64,000 nt of DNA from an uncultured Muribaculaceae bacterium (GTDB taxonomy: Bacteria; Bacteroidota; Bacteroidia; Bacteroidales; Muribaculaceae), in assembly GCA_910586895.1 (NCBI GenBank), contig CAJUIW010000002.1, positions 70,860 through 134,859 of the forward strand, written 5' to 3'. The notes beneath the pieces are model-generated. The model made no database searches. It had not been told where the DNA came from and saw only the letters and a program-made list of their open reading frames with translations. Shown in pieces: positions 40,538-50,464 of the stretch (the first letter of the stretch is position 1; the number at the start of each line of letters is the position of its first letter). The translations under genes were made by a program, and so were the position numbers.

Positions 40538-43109
40538 CAGGGTTGGATTCCTTTTTACGACGTCCGCCGATGAACCATACCGCGATAGCACCGGCACATA
40601 GCAGATATGTGATGATGATGGCTACGGTTGCGGCTGTGGAGGTGTTGCGGAGCGAGTCGGGGTCAAACCACATTTCTACCGTATGGCTTCCTGCCGGGAG
40701 CTTTATGGCGCGGAGAATGTAGTTTACGCGGGCTATTTCGGCGGGTTGGCCGTCGATGGTAGCTTTCCATCCCCAGGGGAAATAAACCTCGGAGAATACA
40801 GCTACACCGCCTTTTGCCGATGATGCGTGATAGCGCAGACGATCAGGAGCGTAGGATGTGAGGCTGATGGTGTCGCCGGCGCTTTTGGGAGCCGAGGAGC
40901 CGAGGAGCTGTTTGAAGCTGTTGTCGGCCACTGCGGTTCGGGACGGATCGATTTTCGACAGTGCGTCCATCTCGGCATCGGCACCGGATGTGTAGGTGAC
41001 ATTGTCCACCATCCAGGCATTGCCCATGGCCTCGGGGTTGCGCATGGGATTGCCGGCCATATCCACAATGTAGCGGGCATTGAGCATGTTCAGCACATTC
41101 CAGTCAGCATCAGTCTGCGAGCCGTCGAGGAAGTGGGTCAGATGGCGGTCGATGATATCCTGATAGCGGGCTAATTTTGCAGCGTGGTAGCCACCGATGG
41201 TCTTATGGCGGTAGGAGGGTGCAGCACTCCAGAATTCTGGTATGTTCATCACACGGTAGCTCTGTGTCGTGTCCTGGAGTATGGCTCTGTCAGTGTCCGT
41301 GAGGGGGAACGGCTCTCCCTGAGCCAGACGGCGGGGGAGGAAGCTCTCGGTGTCAAGGTAGCGCTTGTCAGCCATAAAGAGGTCGCCGAATATGATGATT
41401 CCGGTAAGCGCCACAGCTATTCCGGCTGAAAGACGGCGGCGGAAGAAGAGTACAAGAATGCCCATGCCGGCAGCCACGATGAGGAAGCTGCGCATTGCAT
41501 CGCTTTCAACCATTGAATTGCGCAGTGACTCTACGGCGGCATATATTCTCGGGTTGTCAAGACTGAAATACTGTACGGTCTGAGCATCGGCTCCCTGTGC
41601 CGACATGCTCTGTGATATCATGGCGGCTATCTGACGGTCGCGTTCCACAACTGCATCGCCGTAGATGCCGGGAGCAACAATTCCGAGCAGACAGAGTCCG
41701 AGGACTATTCCGAAGCTCCACAGGAACGGCTTGCGGTAGCGCTCCCATGCTTCCTCGGGTTTGCATGTGAACAGCTGCTGCAGGGCCATGGCGGCAAGCA
41801 GAGGCATGGTGAATTCAGCTATGACCAGGATGCTTTCCACTGTACGGAACTTGCTGTACATGGGCATGAAGTCAATCATCAGGTCGGTCAGTGCCATGAA
41901 GTGGCGTCCGAGCGCCAGGAGGATTGAAAGGGCGGTGAGGATAACCAATGCCCATTTGAGCGGGCCGCGTACAATGACACAGCCCAAAATGAACAGAGCC
42001 ACGATAAGCGCTCCGACGTATACCGGGCCGTTTGTGCCTTCCGGGTCGCCGAAATACTGGCTCATATAGTCAAGATATGATGCTTCCTGAGCCGAAATTG
42101 TACCGGCATTGACCATATCCTTGGCCGCGTCCAGGTCGGAAAGACTCATCATCTTGTTGTCACCCTTTTCAGGTTTGTTTGAGGCTCCACCCTTGATGTT
42201 AGGGATCAGCAGTGAGAAGCTTTCGCTTGGAGTGTAGCTGTACTGGGTTATATAGTCGCGGTCAAGTCCGGCGGTGGTTTCAGCAGCATCAGCCGATTGA
42301 GCGCGTGTCAGTTCGGAATGACCGCCACGCATAGTCTGCTTGGAGTATTCGTAGGTGTTGTACAGGCTTGGAAGATTGGCCCCGACTGCGAGCACTCCGG
42401 CTCCGGCAAGGGCTGCGGTGCCTATGACCCATGTGCGGAGCTGCTTGGCGCGTATGGCCTTGATAAGGAATGCTATGGCTATGCCGGCCACTACAAACAG
42501 GAAGTAGTAGGTCATCTGTACATGGTTGGCTGCTATCTGAAGCATTCCGAATAGAGCCGTAAGTGCTGCGCCACCAAGGTATTTGCCGCGGTAGCAGAGC
42601 ATCATGCCGGCTATCGTCGGAGGGATATATGCCAGTGTTATGAATTTCCACAGGTGGCCGGCCCCGATGATGATTACGAAATATGATGAAAGGCCGTAGG
42701 CTATGGCTCCGATCAAGGCCACATACCAACGCATGCGCATAGCCATCAGCAGTATGAAGAAACCTACCATCATCATGAACAGCAGATTGGCCGGAGAGGG
42801 GAGCCCAAGTCCCATCACAGTATTGAGCCAGCTGAACAGGTCGTTTGACGGATAGCTCGGTGAGATCTGGAATGTAGGCATACCGGAGAATAGCGAGCCG
42901 GTCCAGCGTGAGGATATTCCGGTGGCTTCGGCATAGGCCTTGGCCTCCTGCCCTATGGCAGCGCCCTGCTGCATGTCATGCTGCCGGAGTACGTTGCCCT
43001 GTATGGCATCCGGATAAAAGTAGATTACGGCTATGATGGCCATAACCGCGATTGAGCCCACAAAGCCCCAGAAACGGCGGCTGTGAAGCAGTTCCTTAAT
43101 TTTTTCCAT
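40512..43109 (-). CDS. YfhO-family membrane protein
   Basis: An 865-residue protein with about 12 or more membrane segments followed by a periplasmic C-terminal domain (SYAPDRLRYHASSAKGGVAVFSEVYFPWGWKATIDG split over about 775-815) and one last segment near the end. This layout, with FYPDAIQGNVLRQHDMQQG after the first segment, is the YfhO family, GT-C-fold enzymes thought to transfer sugars from lipid carriers to surface polymers. The substrate is unknown. The last residues are KTSD. Confidence 0.88.
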   Translation of the reverse strand: MEKIKELLHSRRFWGFVGSIAVMAIIAVIYFYPDAIQGNVLRQHDMQQGAAIGQEAKAYAEATGISSRWTGSLFSGMPTFQISPSYPSNDLFSWLNTVMGLGLPSPANLLFMMMVGFFILLMAMRMRWYVALIGAIAYGLSSYFVIIIGAGHLWKFITLAYIPPTIAGMMLCYRGKYLGGAALTALFGMLQIAANHVQMTYYFLFVVAGIAIAFLIKAIRAKQLRTWVIGTAALAGAGVLAVGANLPSLYNTYEYSKQTMRGGHSELTRAQSADAAETTAGLDRDYITQYSYTPSESFSLLIPNIKGGASNKPEKGDNKMMSLSDLDAAKDMVNAGTISAQEASYLDYMSQYFGDPEGTNGPVYVGALIVALFILGCVIVRGPLKWALVILTALSILLALGRHFMALTDLMIDFMPMYSKFRTVESILVIAEFTMPLLAAMALQQLFTCKPEEAWERYRKPFLWSFGIVLGLCLLGIVAPGIYGDAVVERDRQIAAMISQSMSAQGADAQTVQYFSLDNPRIYAAVESLRNSMVESDAMRSFLIVAAGMGILVLFFRRRLSAGIAVALTGIIIFGDLFMADKRYLDTESFLPRRLAQGEPFPLTDTDRAILQDTTQSYRVMNIPEFWSAAPSYRHKTIGGYHAAKLARYQDIIDRHLTHFLDGSQTDADWNVLNMLNARYIVDMAGNPMRNPEAMGNAWMVDNVTYTSGADAEMDALSKIDPSRTAVADNSFKQLLGSSAPKSAGDTISLTSYAPDRLRYHASSAKGGVAVFSEVYFPWGWKATIDGQPAEIARVNYILRAIKLPAGSHTVEMWFDPDSLRNTSTAATVAIIITYLLCAGAIAVWFIGGRRKKESNPDEPAKTSD

Positions 43110-43205
43110 TAGGATAAAGTCTGTAATTTGTTGTAAAGCTACAAAAATCCCGGCTCTCAGCCAAACATGCCGTTTGTCAGGACGGTAACTCTGTGGATTG
43201 GCGGG

Positions 43206-44237
43206 TTAGAATTCAGGCTCGTTGGCCATATTCCAGATATTGAGATATGCGGCGCGGGTGATGTCGAGCATCTTATCCCAGTTGATGCGCTGCGGTTCGT
43301 CGGAGGGCATGTGATAGTCCGGGTGCCAGTCAGTGTGATACCATATCACCGGGATGTCGCGCTTTGCAAACGATCCGTTGTCGCCGCCACCTATCGGACG
43401 GTCCCATGCACGATAGTCAGGCTTGAGGTTAAATCCGTATTTTTCAATATCGGAGCGGAGCCACTTTTCAAATACCGGATGAGCCTCGGTATAGAAATAC
43501 ACCACATGCTCCGGATTGGCTTCATTGGTATTCCGGCCTATCATGTCGAAGTTGAGGTAGCCCTTGATTTTGTCGGCTATCGGAGCGGTGAGCATGAAAT
43601 GCTCTGAGCCGAGCAGTCCTTTCTCTTCGCCATCCCATAGCGCGAAGATGACAGTACGTTCCGGCTGTACGCCTGATTCTACAAATGCTTTGGCTATCTG
43701 CAGCACGGCCTGTACGCCCGAGGCATTGTCGTCGGCTCCATTGTAAATCTGGTCGCCGTCAAGCAAAGGGTCGATGCCGAGATGATCATAGTGGGCGCCG
43801 ATTATCACATACTCGTCGGGATTCTTACCCTCTATGCGGGCCATGACATTGCGCATCGGTATCCGCTGGTGAACCTCTTTCTTAAGCTCCGCTATTGAAT
43901 CGGGGTGCACCTGATAGCGTGCTTTCTTCTGGCGCTCCTTGCGGTAAGCTGCAAAAGGCTGGAAATAGTCCTTGCCGTCCCACGGTTCAAGGCCGAGCTG
44001 ACGGAAATATGACTCGATGTAGCGCGAGGCTATCCGTCCCTCATCGGAGCCGGCCTCACGGCCCTTAAGTTCATCGCTTGCCATGAAGCCTATGTGAGCT
44101 TCTGCGGCATTGCGGCTGATAGTGGCCATGCCGCGTTCACGGGCTTCGCGAACAGTGCGCTGCTGTTTGGTCTCCTTGGCGGCATAAGCCGGAGCTGCGG
44201 CGATAAGCAGCGCCAGAGCAACTAATATCTTATTCAT
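43206..44237 (-). CDS. Exported M28-family aminopeptidase
   Basis: A 343-residue zinc peptidase. Signal peptide MNKILVALALLIAAAPAYA. Two-zinc site residues are visible: His and Asp in IIGAHYDHLGID, Asp in YNGADDNASGVQA, Glu-Glu in LWDGEEKGLLGS, Asp in FDMIGRN, and His in DYHMPSDEPQRIN. It would trim N-terminal residues of peptides in the periplasm or outside. Single gene with its own promoter. Confidence 0.92.
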   Translation of the reverse strand: MNKILVALALLIAAAPAYAAKETKQQRTVREARERGMATISRNAAEAHIGFMASDELKGREAGSDEGRIASRYIESYFRQLGLEPWDGKDYFQPFAAYRKERQKKARYQVHPDSIAELKKEVHQRIPMRNVMARIEGKNPDEYVIIGAHYDHLGIDPLLDGDQIYNGADDNASGVQAVLQIAKAFVESGVQPERTVIFALWDGEEKGLLGSEHFMLTAPIADKIKGYLNFDMIGRNTNEANPEHVVYFYTEAHPVFEKWLRSDIEKYGFNLKPDYRAWDRPIGGGDNGSFAKRDIPVIWYHTDWHPDYHMPSDEPQRINWDKMLDITRAAYLNIWNMANEPEF

Positions 44238-44269
44238 TTCAATGTGTTATAATGGTGAATCAGTGGTTA

Positions 44270-44300
44270 CAAAGGTACTTTTTTAAGCGCTTATTTGCAA
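44270..44300 (-). promoter_or_regulatory. Promoter of the M28 peptidase gene
   Basis: On the minus strand TTG (44300-44298), a 20-bp spacer and TACCTTTG (44277-44270), 32 nt before the ATG. Confidence 0.75.
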
Positions 44301-44353
44301 GTCCGGCTATTGATTGGCTTTAAGCTACGTGCACAACAGATGCGGATTTAGTG

Positions 44354-44383
44354 TTGAGATATTATGGATTATTGCTACATTTG
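44354..44383 (+). promoter_or_regulatory. Promoter of the TPM-domain protein gene
   Basis: TTG (44354-44356), a 19-bp spacer and TACATTTG (44376-44383). The ATG at 44391 is 7 nt beyond the -7 element, so the leader is nearly absent. Confidence 0.7.
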
Positions 44384-44390
44384 CATATAT

Positions 44391-45647
44391 ATGAAGAAGA
44401 TATTGTTAATAATAGCTGTTATATTTGCTTGCCTGCCGGCTTTCGGAGGCAGCTATACGGTTGAGTCTGTGCCTAATGTGCATCTGCAGAACCGCACACT
44501 TTATGTGACTAATCCTGACGGAATAATATCGGCTGAGGCTGAGGCGCGGATAAACAATACCATTGCCGGAGTGTGGGACAGCACTCGCTCGGAGATGGTG
44601 GTAGTGGCGCTCGATGCCATTTCCGGCTACGATGTCAATCAGTTTGCCACAAAGCTTTTTGAAGCCTGGGGCATAGGTAAGAAGGATACTGACAACGGTC
44701 TGCTTATGCTGATAGTGATGGATGAACGTCAGGTGGTGATACGCACCGGACGCGGCATGGAGGGAGTATTGCCCGACGTGATATGCGGACGTATCATCCG
44801 CGATGTCATTGTGCCGGAGTTCCGTGAGGGGAACTATGATGCCGGTATAGAGCGTGCGGTCGACATTATGGCCGGAGCGATCACCAATCCGGAGGCTGCA
44901 CGCGAGCTTTACAGCAAATATGGCAATGACAGTGCAGCCAAGGCGGAAGAGGATTTCACGCTTGACGATATGCTCCGCTTCATGGCCTCGCTTGGAGCCG
45001 GTGCGGCTGTGATAATGCTGCTGATTGTCATATCGGCTATGTTCACATCACGAGGACAGGAGCCTCAGGAACGTTGGCGCAAGCTTAATTCGCTGAAGCC
45101 GGTGGCATTATTCTTATGCTTCTTCGGCCTCGGGATTCCGTTGATAGCCTATATCCCGCTTGTCATGATGATGCGGCGTATCCGTAGCCGTCATATATCA
45201 TGCCCCAACTGCGGCCATAAGATGCGCAAGCTCAGCGAGGAGGCCGACAACGCTTATCTTACCCCTGCCCAGGATATGGAGGAGCGTCTTAACTCCATTG
45301 ACTATGACGTGTGGCTTTGCAACAACTGCGGCGAAACGGATATCATCCCTTATGTCAACCGCAGTTCAAGCTATACGGAATGTCCGGTGTGTCATGCTCG
45401 TGCATGTTCGCTGTCGTCGGATAGGATTGTGGCCTCGCCCACACCCACCCGTGCCGGACGTGGAGTGCGTACCTACACATGCCGCAACTGCCATAATGCC
45501 TCGCAGGTGGCTTATGAGATACCCAAAGTGGTGGTAGCCCCTATCATTATCGGTGGAGGCGGAGGCCGCGGAGGTGGCGGCGGTTTCAGCGGAGGTAGCT
45601 TCGGTGGCGGTATGACCTCGGGTGGCGGAGCTTCCGGAGGTTGGTAA
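44391..45647 (+). CDS. TPM-domain membrane protein with zinc-ribbon-like region
   Basis: A 418-residue protein. Signal peptide (MKKILLIIAVIFACLPAFG), TPM domain at about 25-180 (LYVTNPDGIISAEAEARIN; GLLMLIVMDERQVVIRTGRG), then two membrane segments near 215 and 245. The cytoplasmic-looking part holds four CxxC pairs (CPNC, CNNC, CPVC, CRNC), enough for two zinc sites. The last 40 residues are almost only Gly and Ser, ending in GGW. TPM proteins of the YgcG group are poorly understood. Start at 44391 is fixed by the signal peptide and promoter. Confidence 0.85.
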   Translation: MKKILLIIAVIFACLPAFGGSYTVESVPNVHLQNRTLYVTNPDGIISAEAEARINNTIAGVWDSTRSEMVVVALDAISGYDVNQFATKLFEAWGIGKKDTDNGLLMLIVMDERQVVIRTGRGMEGVLPDVICGRIIRDVIVPEFREGNYDAGIERAVDIMAGAITNPEAARELYSKYGNDSAAKAEEDFTLDDMLRFMASLGAGAAVIMLLIVISAMFTSRGQEPQERWRKLNSLKPVALFLCFFGLGIPLIAYIPLVMMMRRIRSRHISCPNCGHKMRKLSEEADNAYLTPAQDMEERLNSIDYDVWLCNNCGETDIIPYVNRSSSYTECPVCHARACSLSSDRIVASPTPTRAGRGVRTYTCRNCHNASQVAYEIPKVVVAPIIIGGGGGRGGGGGFSGGSFGGGMTSGGGASGGW

Positions 45648-45673
45648 ATAACTCAATCCAATAGATATAAATC

Positions 45674-46009
45674 ATGACTGAATTTCTCTCAGAATACAAT
45701 CTGCTCGGTCCGGTAATAGGACTATGTACATTTTTGATTATCGGCATTTTCCACCCTTTGGTTATAAAGGGCCATTACTATTTCGGCACCTCCATACGCT
45801 GGGTGTTCCTGATGGCCGGCATAGTATGTCTGGCGGCATCCATAGCTGTCAGCTCCATTGTCGGCTCGGTGCTGCTGGGTGTTGTGGCATTCTCTTCGTT
45901 CTGGAGCATAGGAGAGGTGTTGCAACAGGAGAAGCGCGTGGAGCGTGGGTGGTTTCCCGCTAATCCCCGACGCGCTTCGCGTAAGAAAGAGGCCGATAGT
46001 GCAGAGTGA
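45674..46009 (+). CDS. DUF4491 small membrane protein
   Basis: A 111-residue protein with three hydrophobic segments (GPVIGLCTFLIIGIFHPLVI, WVFLMAGIVCLAASIAV, GSVLLGVVAFSSFW) and the tail SIGEVLQQEKRVERGWFPANPRR, which matches DUF4491 as I know it. Function unknown. It follows the TPM gene by 26 nt and is convergent with hflX. Confidence 0.85.
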   Translation: MTEFLSEYNLLGPVIGLCTFLIIGIFHPLVIKGHYYFGTSIRWVFLMAGIVCLAASIAVSSIVGSVLLGVVAFSSFWSIGEVLQQEKRVERGWFPANPRRASRKKEADSAE

Positions 46010-46015
46010 TTGTTG

Positions 46016-47245
46016 TCACTCCTGCTGATCGGTCAGATCGTCATATTTCTGGAATAGGAAGTCGTTGTACGGGAATCGTGCCATGTGTATCTCCTTGGCC
46101 TTCTCATACAGCAGATTCTTGAGTTCGTCAATATTGGTGCCTTTCTTGGCTGAAATAAATACGGCGTCATGCCCCATGCGGTTCATCCATGTGGCTTTCA
46201 GTTCGTCGAGCGACACATTCTCACGTGTGCCGGGGGTGAGATCATCATCAGCCTTCGGGGTGTACTTATAGGCATCGATCTTATTGAACACCATTATCAT
46301 AGGCTTGTCAATACCGCCGCATACATCGGTAAGCGTGTGGTTGACTACCTCTATCTGTTCCTCAAAGTTGGGGTGTGAGATATCCACCACATGAACTAGG
46401 ATGTCGGCATCGCGTACCTCGTCAAGTGTGCTCTTGAACGATTCGACAAGGTGCGTGGGGAGCTTGCGGATGAACCCTACGGTATCGGTCAGCAGGAAGG
46501 GGAGGTTGTCAATGATGACTTTGCGGACAGTGGTATCAAGGGTGGCAAACAGTTTATTTTCGGCAAAAACATCGCTTTTGCTCAGTAGATTCATGATGGT
46601 TGACTTGCCTACATTGGTATAACCTACAAGTGCCACACGGGTGAGCTTGCCTCGGTTTTTACGCTGTATGGCTTTCTGCCGGTCAATGCTGCGAAGCTCC
46701 TCTTTGAGGCGTGAGATCTTGTCGAGGATTATACGGCGGTCCGTTTCGATCTGTGTCTCACCCGGGCCACGCATGCCTATACCGCCCCGCTGGCGTTCAA
46801 GGTGTGTCCAGAGGCGGGTAAGACGTGGAAGCAGGTACTGATACTGTGCCAGTTCAACCTGCGTCTTGGCGTTGGCAGTCTGGGCGCGCTTGGCAAAAAT
46901 GTCAAGAATCAGGCTTGTGCGGTCAAGAATCTTGATTTGAAGCTCGCGCTCTATGTTGGCCACCTGTTTCGAAGTGAGATCATCGTCAAATATGGCCATG
47001 CCCACATCGTTGGCCTCGACAAATTCTTTTATTTCAGCGAGTTTGCCTTTGCCTACGAATGTGCGTGAGTCACGCGACTGCAGGCGCTGCAGGAATTTCC
47101 CGACTGTTACAGCTCCAGCTGTGTCGGCAAGGAATTCAAGTTCGTCAAGATATTCGTTGGCCTTGGCTTCGTTCTGGTTTGGAGTAATAAGACCTACAAG
47201 TACGGCCCGTTCGGTACTCTCTTTATCAATTATCAAGTCTTTCAT
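46016..47245 (-). CDS. hflX: Ribosome-associated GTPase HflX
   Basis: A 409-residue GTPase. The N-terminal HflX domain ends in the Gly-rich linker RQRGGIGMRGPGETQIETDRR near 155-175. The G domain has GYTNVGKST near 210 (G1), DTVGF (G3) and NKID (G4). HflX splits stalled or hibernating ribosomes under stress. It lies downstream of an ABC transporter gene pair by 12 nt and may share their transcript. Confidence 0.95.
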   Translation of the reverse strand: MKDLIIDKESTERAVLVGLITPNQNEAKANEYLDELEFLADTAGAVTVGKFLQRLQSRDSRTFVGKGKLAEIKEFVEANDVGMAIFDDDLTSKQVANIERELQIKILDRTSLILDIFAKRAQTANAKTQVELAQYQYLLPRLTRLWTHLERQRGGIGMRGPGETQIETDRRIILDKISRLKEELRSIDRQKAIQRKNRGKLTRVALVGYTNVGKSTIMNLLSKSDVFAENKLFATLDTTVRKVIIDNLPFLLTDTVGFIRKLPTHLVESFKSTLDEVRDADILVHVVDISHPNFEEQIEVVNHTLTDVCGGIDKPMIMVFNKIDAYKYTPKADDDLTPGTRENVSLDELKATWMNRMGHDAVFISAKKGTNIDELKNLLYEKAKEIHMARFPYNDFLFQKYDDLTDQQE

Positions 47246-47257
47246 AATTCTAAAACA

Positions 47258-48451
47258 TCAGGGGCGGGGAAATGTGCGCCGCACGTTGATTGAAATAGCT
47301 AAAAAGTTTCCGGCAGTGATGACGGACATTATTATTACAGCTGTCAGGATAGCTACCGCCGGCGAGCCGGTGTCGGCACCTATGGACTGCAGCGGCTCTT
47401 TCCACAGATGGCTGCCTATGAGCATCACTATGACTGACGCGCACAGTACGGCGGCATTGACAGCGACTACTATGATATAGTACAGGCGGGCAACAGATGC
47501 CGGCGCATAGCCCTGCATCATAAGGTCGCGCAGCTTCTCCCGGTTCTTCTGTAGCAGCAGGTAGATGCTCAGGAGCAGTATGAAGAACGCCAGAATGCTG
47601 ATAATGGCGCCCACGGCAATGACTACGGCCGTGGTTACAGAGAGGAAATAGGCGGCACGTCCATTGTCAACCTTGTCGCCGGCACTCTCAAGCGAATTGC
47701 TCTCCAAATATTGCCGTATTGCCGGATCGCCGGGGGTATTTACCTCAACGATCAGGCGTGAGGGAGCACGAGCCGGCTCTTCGGAGAATTCGGCATTGGC
47801 CCACTTCAGGAACTCCTCCGGGACGGCTATGGTGTTGAGGCGTGAGGAGAATCCTACAATTCGTGCCTTGACCCACTGCTGACGTCCTGCTCCGCTGAGC
47901 GACAGCTGAAGCGGCACCATTGAAATCATACTCTCACTTATCTGCGGCAATCCGCGGGAGGAGGCAAATCCGAAGTTGTAAAGCGTAAGATACTCTTTGC
48001 TTATTATGACCGGTACAGGCTGTCCCGGCTGCCAGTGCCATCCGTCAGGTTCTACATCGAAGAACTCGGAGGGGATAGATTCAAGAAAGAGGGCTGTATT
48101 CAGTGCATTGCCACCCATATTCACGGATGCCGATACATTGAAATTGGATGATGTGAACCGCCCTACACGGCGTACCCATGGCTGTGCTTCAAGGTCGGCT
48201 ATTTCTTCGTCATCAAACTCAGTCTTTGACGTGCCGAGCACCGAGCCGAGTCCGCTGACATGGTGCGACAGTATGAGGTAATCGCGGGATATGAACGAAT
48301 CCTCGGCATTCCATACGGCGGTTATGTCGCGGTAGAACTGGATAGCCGTGATCACTATGGTCAGTCCGACAAGATTGGCCAGTGCGTAGCCTGCCAGTTG
48401 GGCCGCGCTTATGTTGTGGCGCAGGAGGCGCCATACCGGATTCTTCATCAT
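47258..48451 (-). CDS. FtsX/MacB-like ABC transporter permease
   Basis: A 397-residue membrane protein: one N-terminal segment (AGYALANLVGLTIVITAIQF), a periplasmic domain of about 230 residues, and three segments at the C-terminus with VIAVGAIISILAFFILLLSIYLLLQ split over about 275-300. This is the topology of FtsX and MacB permeases that move or release lipoproteins and peptides mechanically. It overlaps the ATPase gene by ATGA. Confidence 0.8.
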   Translation of the reverse strand: MMKNPVWRLLRHNISAAQLAGYALANLVGLTIVITAIQFYRDITAVWNAEDSFISRDYLILSHHVSGLGSVLGTSKTEFDDEEIADLEAQPWVRRVGRFTSSNFNVSASVNMGGNALNTALFLESIPSEFFDVEPDGWHWQPGQPVPVIISKEYLTLYNFGFASSRGLPQISESMISMVPLQLSLSGAGRQQWVKARIVGFSSRLNTIAVPEEFLKWANAEFSEEPARAPSRLIVEVNTPGDPAIRQYLESNSLESAGDKVDNGRAAYFLSVTTAVVIAVGAIISILAFFILLLSIYLLLQKNREKLRDLMMQGYAPASVARLYYIIVVAVNAAVLCASVIVMLIGSHLWKEPLQSIGADTGSPAVAILTAVIIMSVITAGNFLAISINVRRTFPRP

Positions 48452-49107
48452 AGCGACAATATGGAAGTGAATGGGAGTTGGATTTTGTTGCCTACGGATG
48501 TGGCTATGACGGCCGCACCGTTGCGGTCGGCCTCTTCGGCTATAAGTGATGCCGCAATGGAGTTGTTGCGCTCATCAAGGTGGCTTACCGGCTCATCGAT
48601 AAGCAGAAAGTCAAAAGGCTGGCACAAGGCCCTGATGATGGCCGCACGCTGCTGCTGCCCTACGCTCAGCCGTGAGGCCGGTACGTCAGCCTTTTTGCCT
48701 ATCTCCATCCGTTCAAGTGCCGATTTTATCCACTCTTTGGAGCGGAAACCGGTAAGACGGTTCTTTATGTCGATATTCTCCATCACGGTCAGCTCGGGAA
48801 ACAGGCGCATCTCCTGAGGCAGATAGGCGAGGCTCTTCTGGCGCAGCTCGCACCAGCGCTCAATGCTGAAAGTGCTTATATCCTTGCCGTCAAACAGGAT
48901 GCGTCCGGAGTAGTCGCCGCGATTGCCGTATATGAAGCTGCAAAGCGATGATTTGCCGGTGCCTGATTCAGCTTCAATCAGGTAATAGCCCCGCAGGGTG
49001 AAACGTACCTGATTCAGCCATACCTGTGAAGAGCGTAACGGTTCCTCCCCCTCCATTCCTGAGAATACGAGGGGGAGGGTATGTTCGAGTGTTATCTCCG
49101 ATATCAT
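48448..49107 (-). CDS. ABC transporter ATP-binding protein
   Basis: A 219-residue ATPase. Walker A is AESGTGKSSLCSFIYG near residue 42, the signature is RLSVGQQQRAAII near 143 and Walker B is FDFLLIDEPVSHLD near 164. The Q-loop AYLPQEMRLFPELT is present. Best fit is the LolD/MacB/FtsE type, partner of the permease that overlaps it. Substrate unknown. Its ATG overlaps the lipoprotein gene stop by ATGA. Confidence 0.88.
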   Translation of the reverse strand: MISEITLEHTLPLVFSGMEGEEPLRSSQVWLNQVRFTLRGYYLIEAESGTGKSSLCSFIYGNRGDYSGRILFDGKDISTFSIERWCELRQKSLAYLPQEMRLFPELTVMENIDIKNRLTGFRSKEWIKSALERMEIGKKADVPASRLSVGQQQRAAIIRALCQPFDFLLIDEPVSHLDERNNSIAASLIAEEADRNGAAVIATSVGNKIQLPFTSILSL

Positions 49108-50444
49108 GGAACAAGTGACAAAAGTGTAGCTACGAAGGGCTCATTAGTACCCGTGAGCCTGAGTGTTACGGTAAGCATTGATTTCTGTACCTCCACGTTG
49201 AAGTCAGCGCCGAAACGGGCTCCGTCCATAAGCGGTGAGAGCGATGGAATCAGCATCACCAGTCCGGCGCAGCGGTTCACGAAATATGGCGCAAGGCTAT
49301 TGTTGTGTGTGGGGGTCAGGGGCCATGATGACAGGGCAAGATAGCCGTCAACATTACCCAGATAGAAGCGTGACGGTCCGGCTGATAGAACAGTTATCCC
49401 TTCATCGCCCTGCGAGGCTGTGGCTCCCATGGAGGTGAAGCGCTGCTTCACCTGCTGCACGGCGGCATCCACTTCCTGCTGAGGCATGTGTATCATTACA
49501 AACAGCCGGCTTCCGGAGTTGTCAAGATTGGCGGCATCGACGGTAGAGGCTATTGCCACAGTGCCGTCAGCTTTCTTGAGGTAGGGCATCAATGTGTCAA
49601 GCATACCGCCTACACGCATTCCGGGAATCATGGTAGCGCCTACGGCTATACCGTCCCAATCCACACCCTTTGATGCGCCTAAGGCTGCTGCAATATTGGC
49701 CTCGGCCGGTATATAGCGCAGGAAGTCCGTGTCAAGCGGCTGCAGGGCGTTGAGCTCGTTGACTTTGCCGTCAGCCGACATAAGCTGTATCTCTGCCATG
49801 GCCGATGGACCGTCAAGTTTCAGATTCATGCACCCCCATTGTCCTTTCAGTTCCTTTGAGAACTGCGACAGGTCAATCACGGCACGCGCCGTACCGGCGG
49901 TGTTGAGGAAATCGACCAGTCCGTCGGCTTTGAGCATGCTCTCTGTCTTGGCCTCGGCAAGAATGCGTGTTATTACCTCGGCAGGACGTGTGGATTGCAG
50001 CATCCATCCCTGTCCGTCCTTCACAAGAACGGCATCGCGGCCTGAGGAGTACACTGTAAAGCCTCCGGCCGATGATTTCTGAGCGTTTCCCTCCAGCGCT
50101 TTTTCAAGCGCATCCTCGTCGCTGACGGTGAATGTCAGGATCGGGGAGCCTGATGAGGCATAGAATGCAACCACATGGTCAAGATTGACAGCGTCAGCTA
50201 TTCCGGCCAGACGTTTCAGCGTATTGCTGTCTATGGAGCGGTTGGCAAGTTTTTCGGGCATTTTCAGCTCGCCGTTCTCAATGGTGAATCCGGCCTTTTT
50301 TGCAAAGTCGGTGATATTTACCACTGCCACTGTAGAAGCGTCGGCAGGGACGGTTGACAGTAGTTCGTCGGTAGAACGCGAACAGGATGTGATCGCCAGA
50401 ATGGCAGTCATACATAGAAGCAGGAGGCGGAAAGTCTTTTTCAT
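49104..50444 (-). CDS. Lipoprotein of unknown function, DUF4836-like
   Basis: A 446-residue lipoprotein with signal and lipobox (AILAITSC). The beginning of the mature part (LLSTVPADASTVAVVNITDFAKKAGF) resembles DUF4836 proteins of Bacteroidetes, but I am not certain. The rest is a repeated alpha/beta layout without catalytic motifs. Start at 50444 gives the signal peptide; an upstream in-frame extension of 17 codons overlaps the end of the asnA gene and is rejected. It overlaps the ABC ATPase gene, so the three may form a lipoprotein-export or stress unit. Confidence 0.7.
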   Translation of the reverse strand: MKKTFRLLLLCMTAILAITSCSRSTDELLSTVPADASTVAVVNITDFAKKAGFTIENGELKMPEKLANRSIDSNTLKRLAGIADAVNLDHVVAFYASSGSPILTFTVSDEDALEKALEGNAQKSSAGGFTVYSSGRDAVLVKDGQGWMLQSTRPAEVITRILAEAKTESMLKADGLVDFLNTAGTARAVIDLSQFSKELKGQWGCMNLKLDGPSAMAEIQLMSADGKVNELNALQPLDTDFLRYIPAEANIAAALGASKGVDWDGIAVGATMIPGMRVGGMLDTLMPYLKKADGTVAIASTVDAANLDNSGSRLFVMIHMPQQEVDAAVQQVKQRFTSMGATASQGDEGITVLSAGPSRFYLGNVDGYLALSSWPLTPTHNNSLAPYFVNRCAGLVMLIPSLSPLMDGARFGADFNVEVQKSMLTVTLRLTGTNEPFVATLLSLVP

Positions 50445-50464
50445 AACGTAAGAGAGTGTTTGTT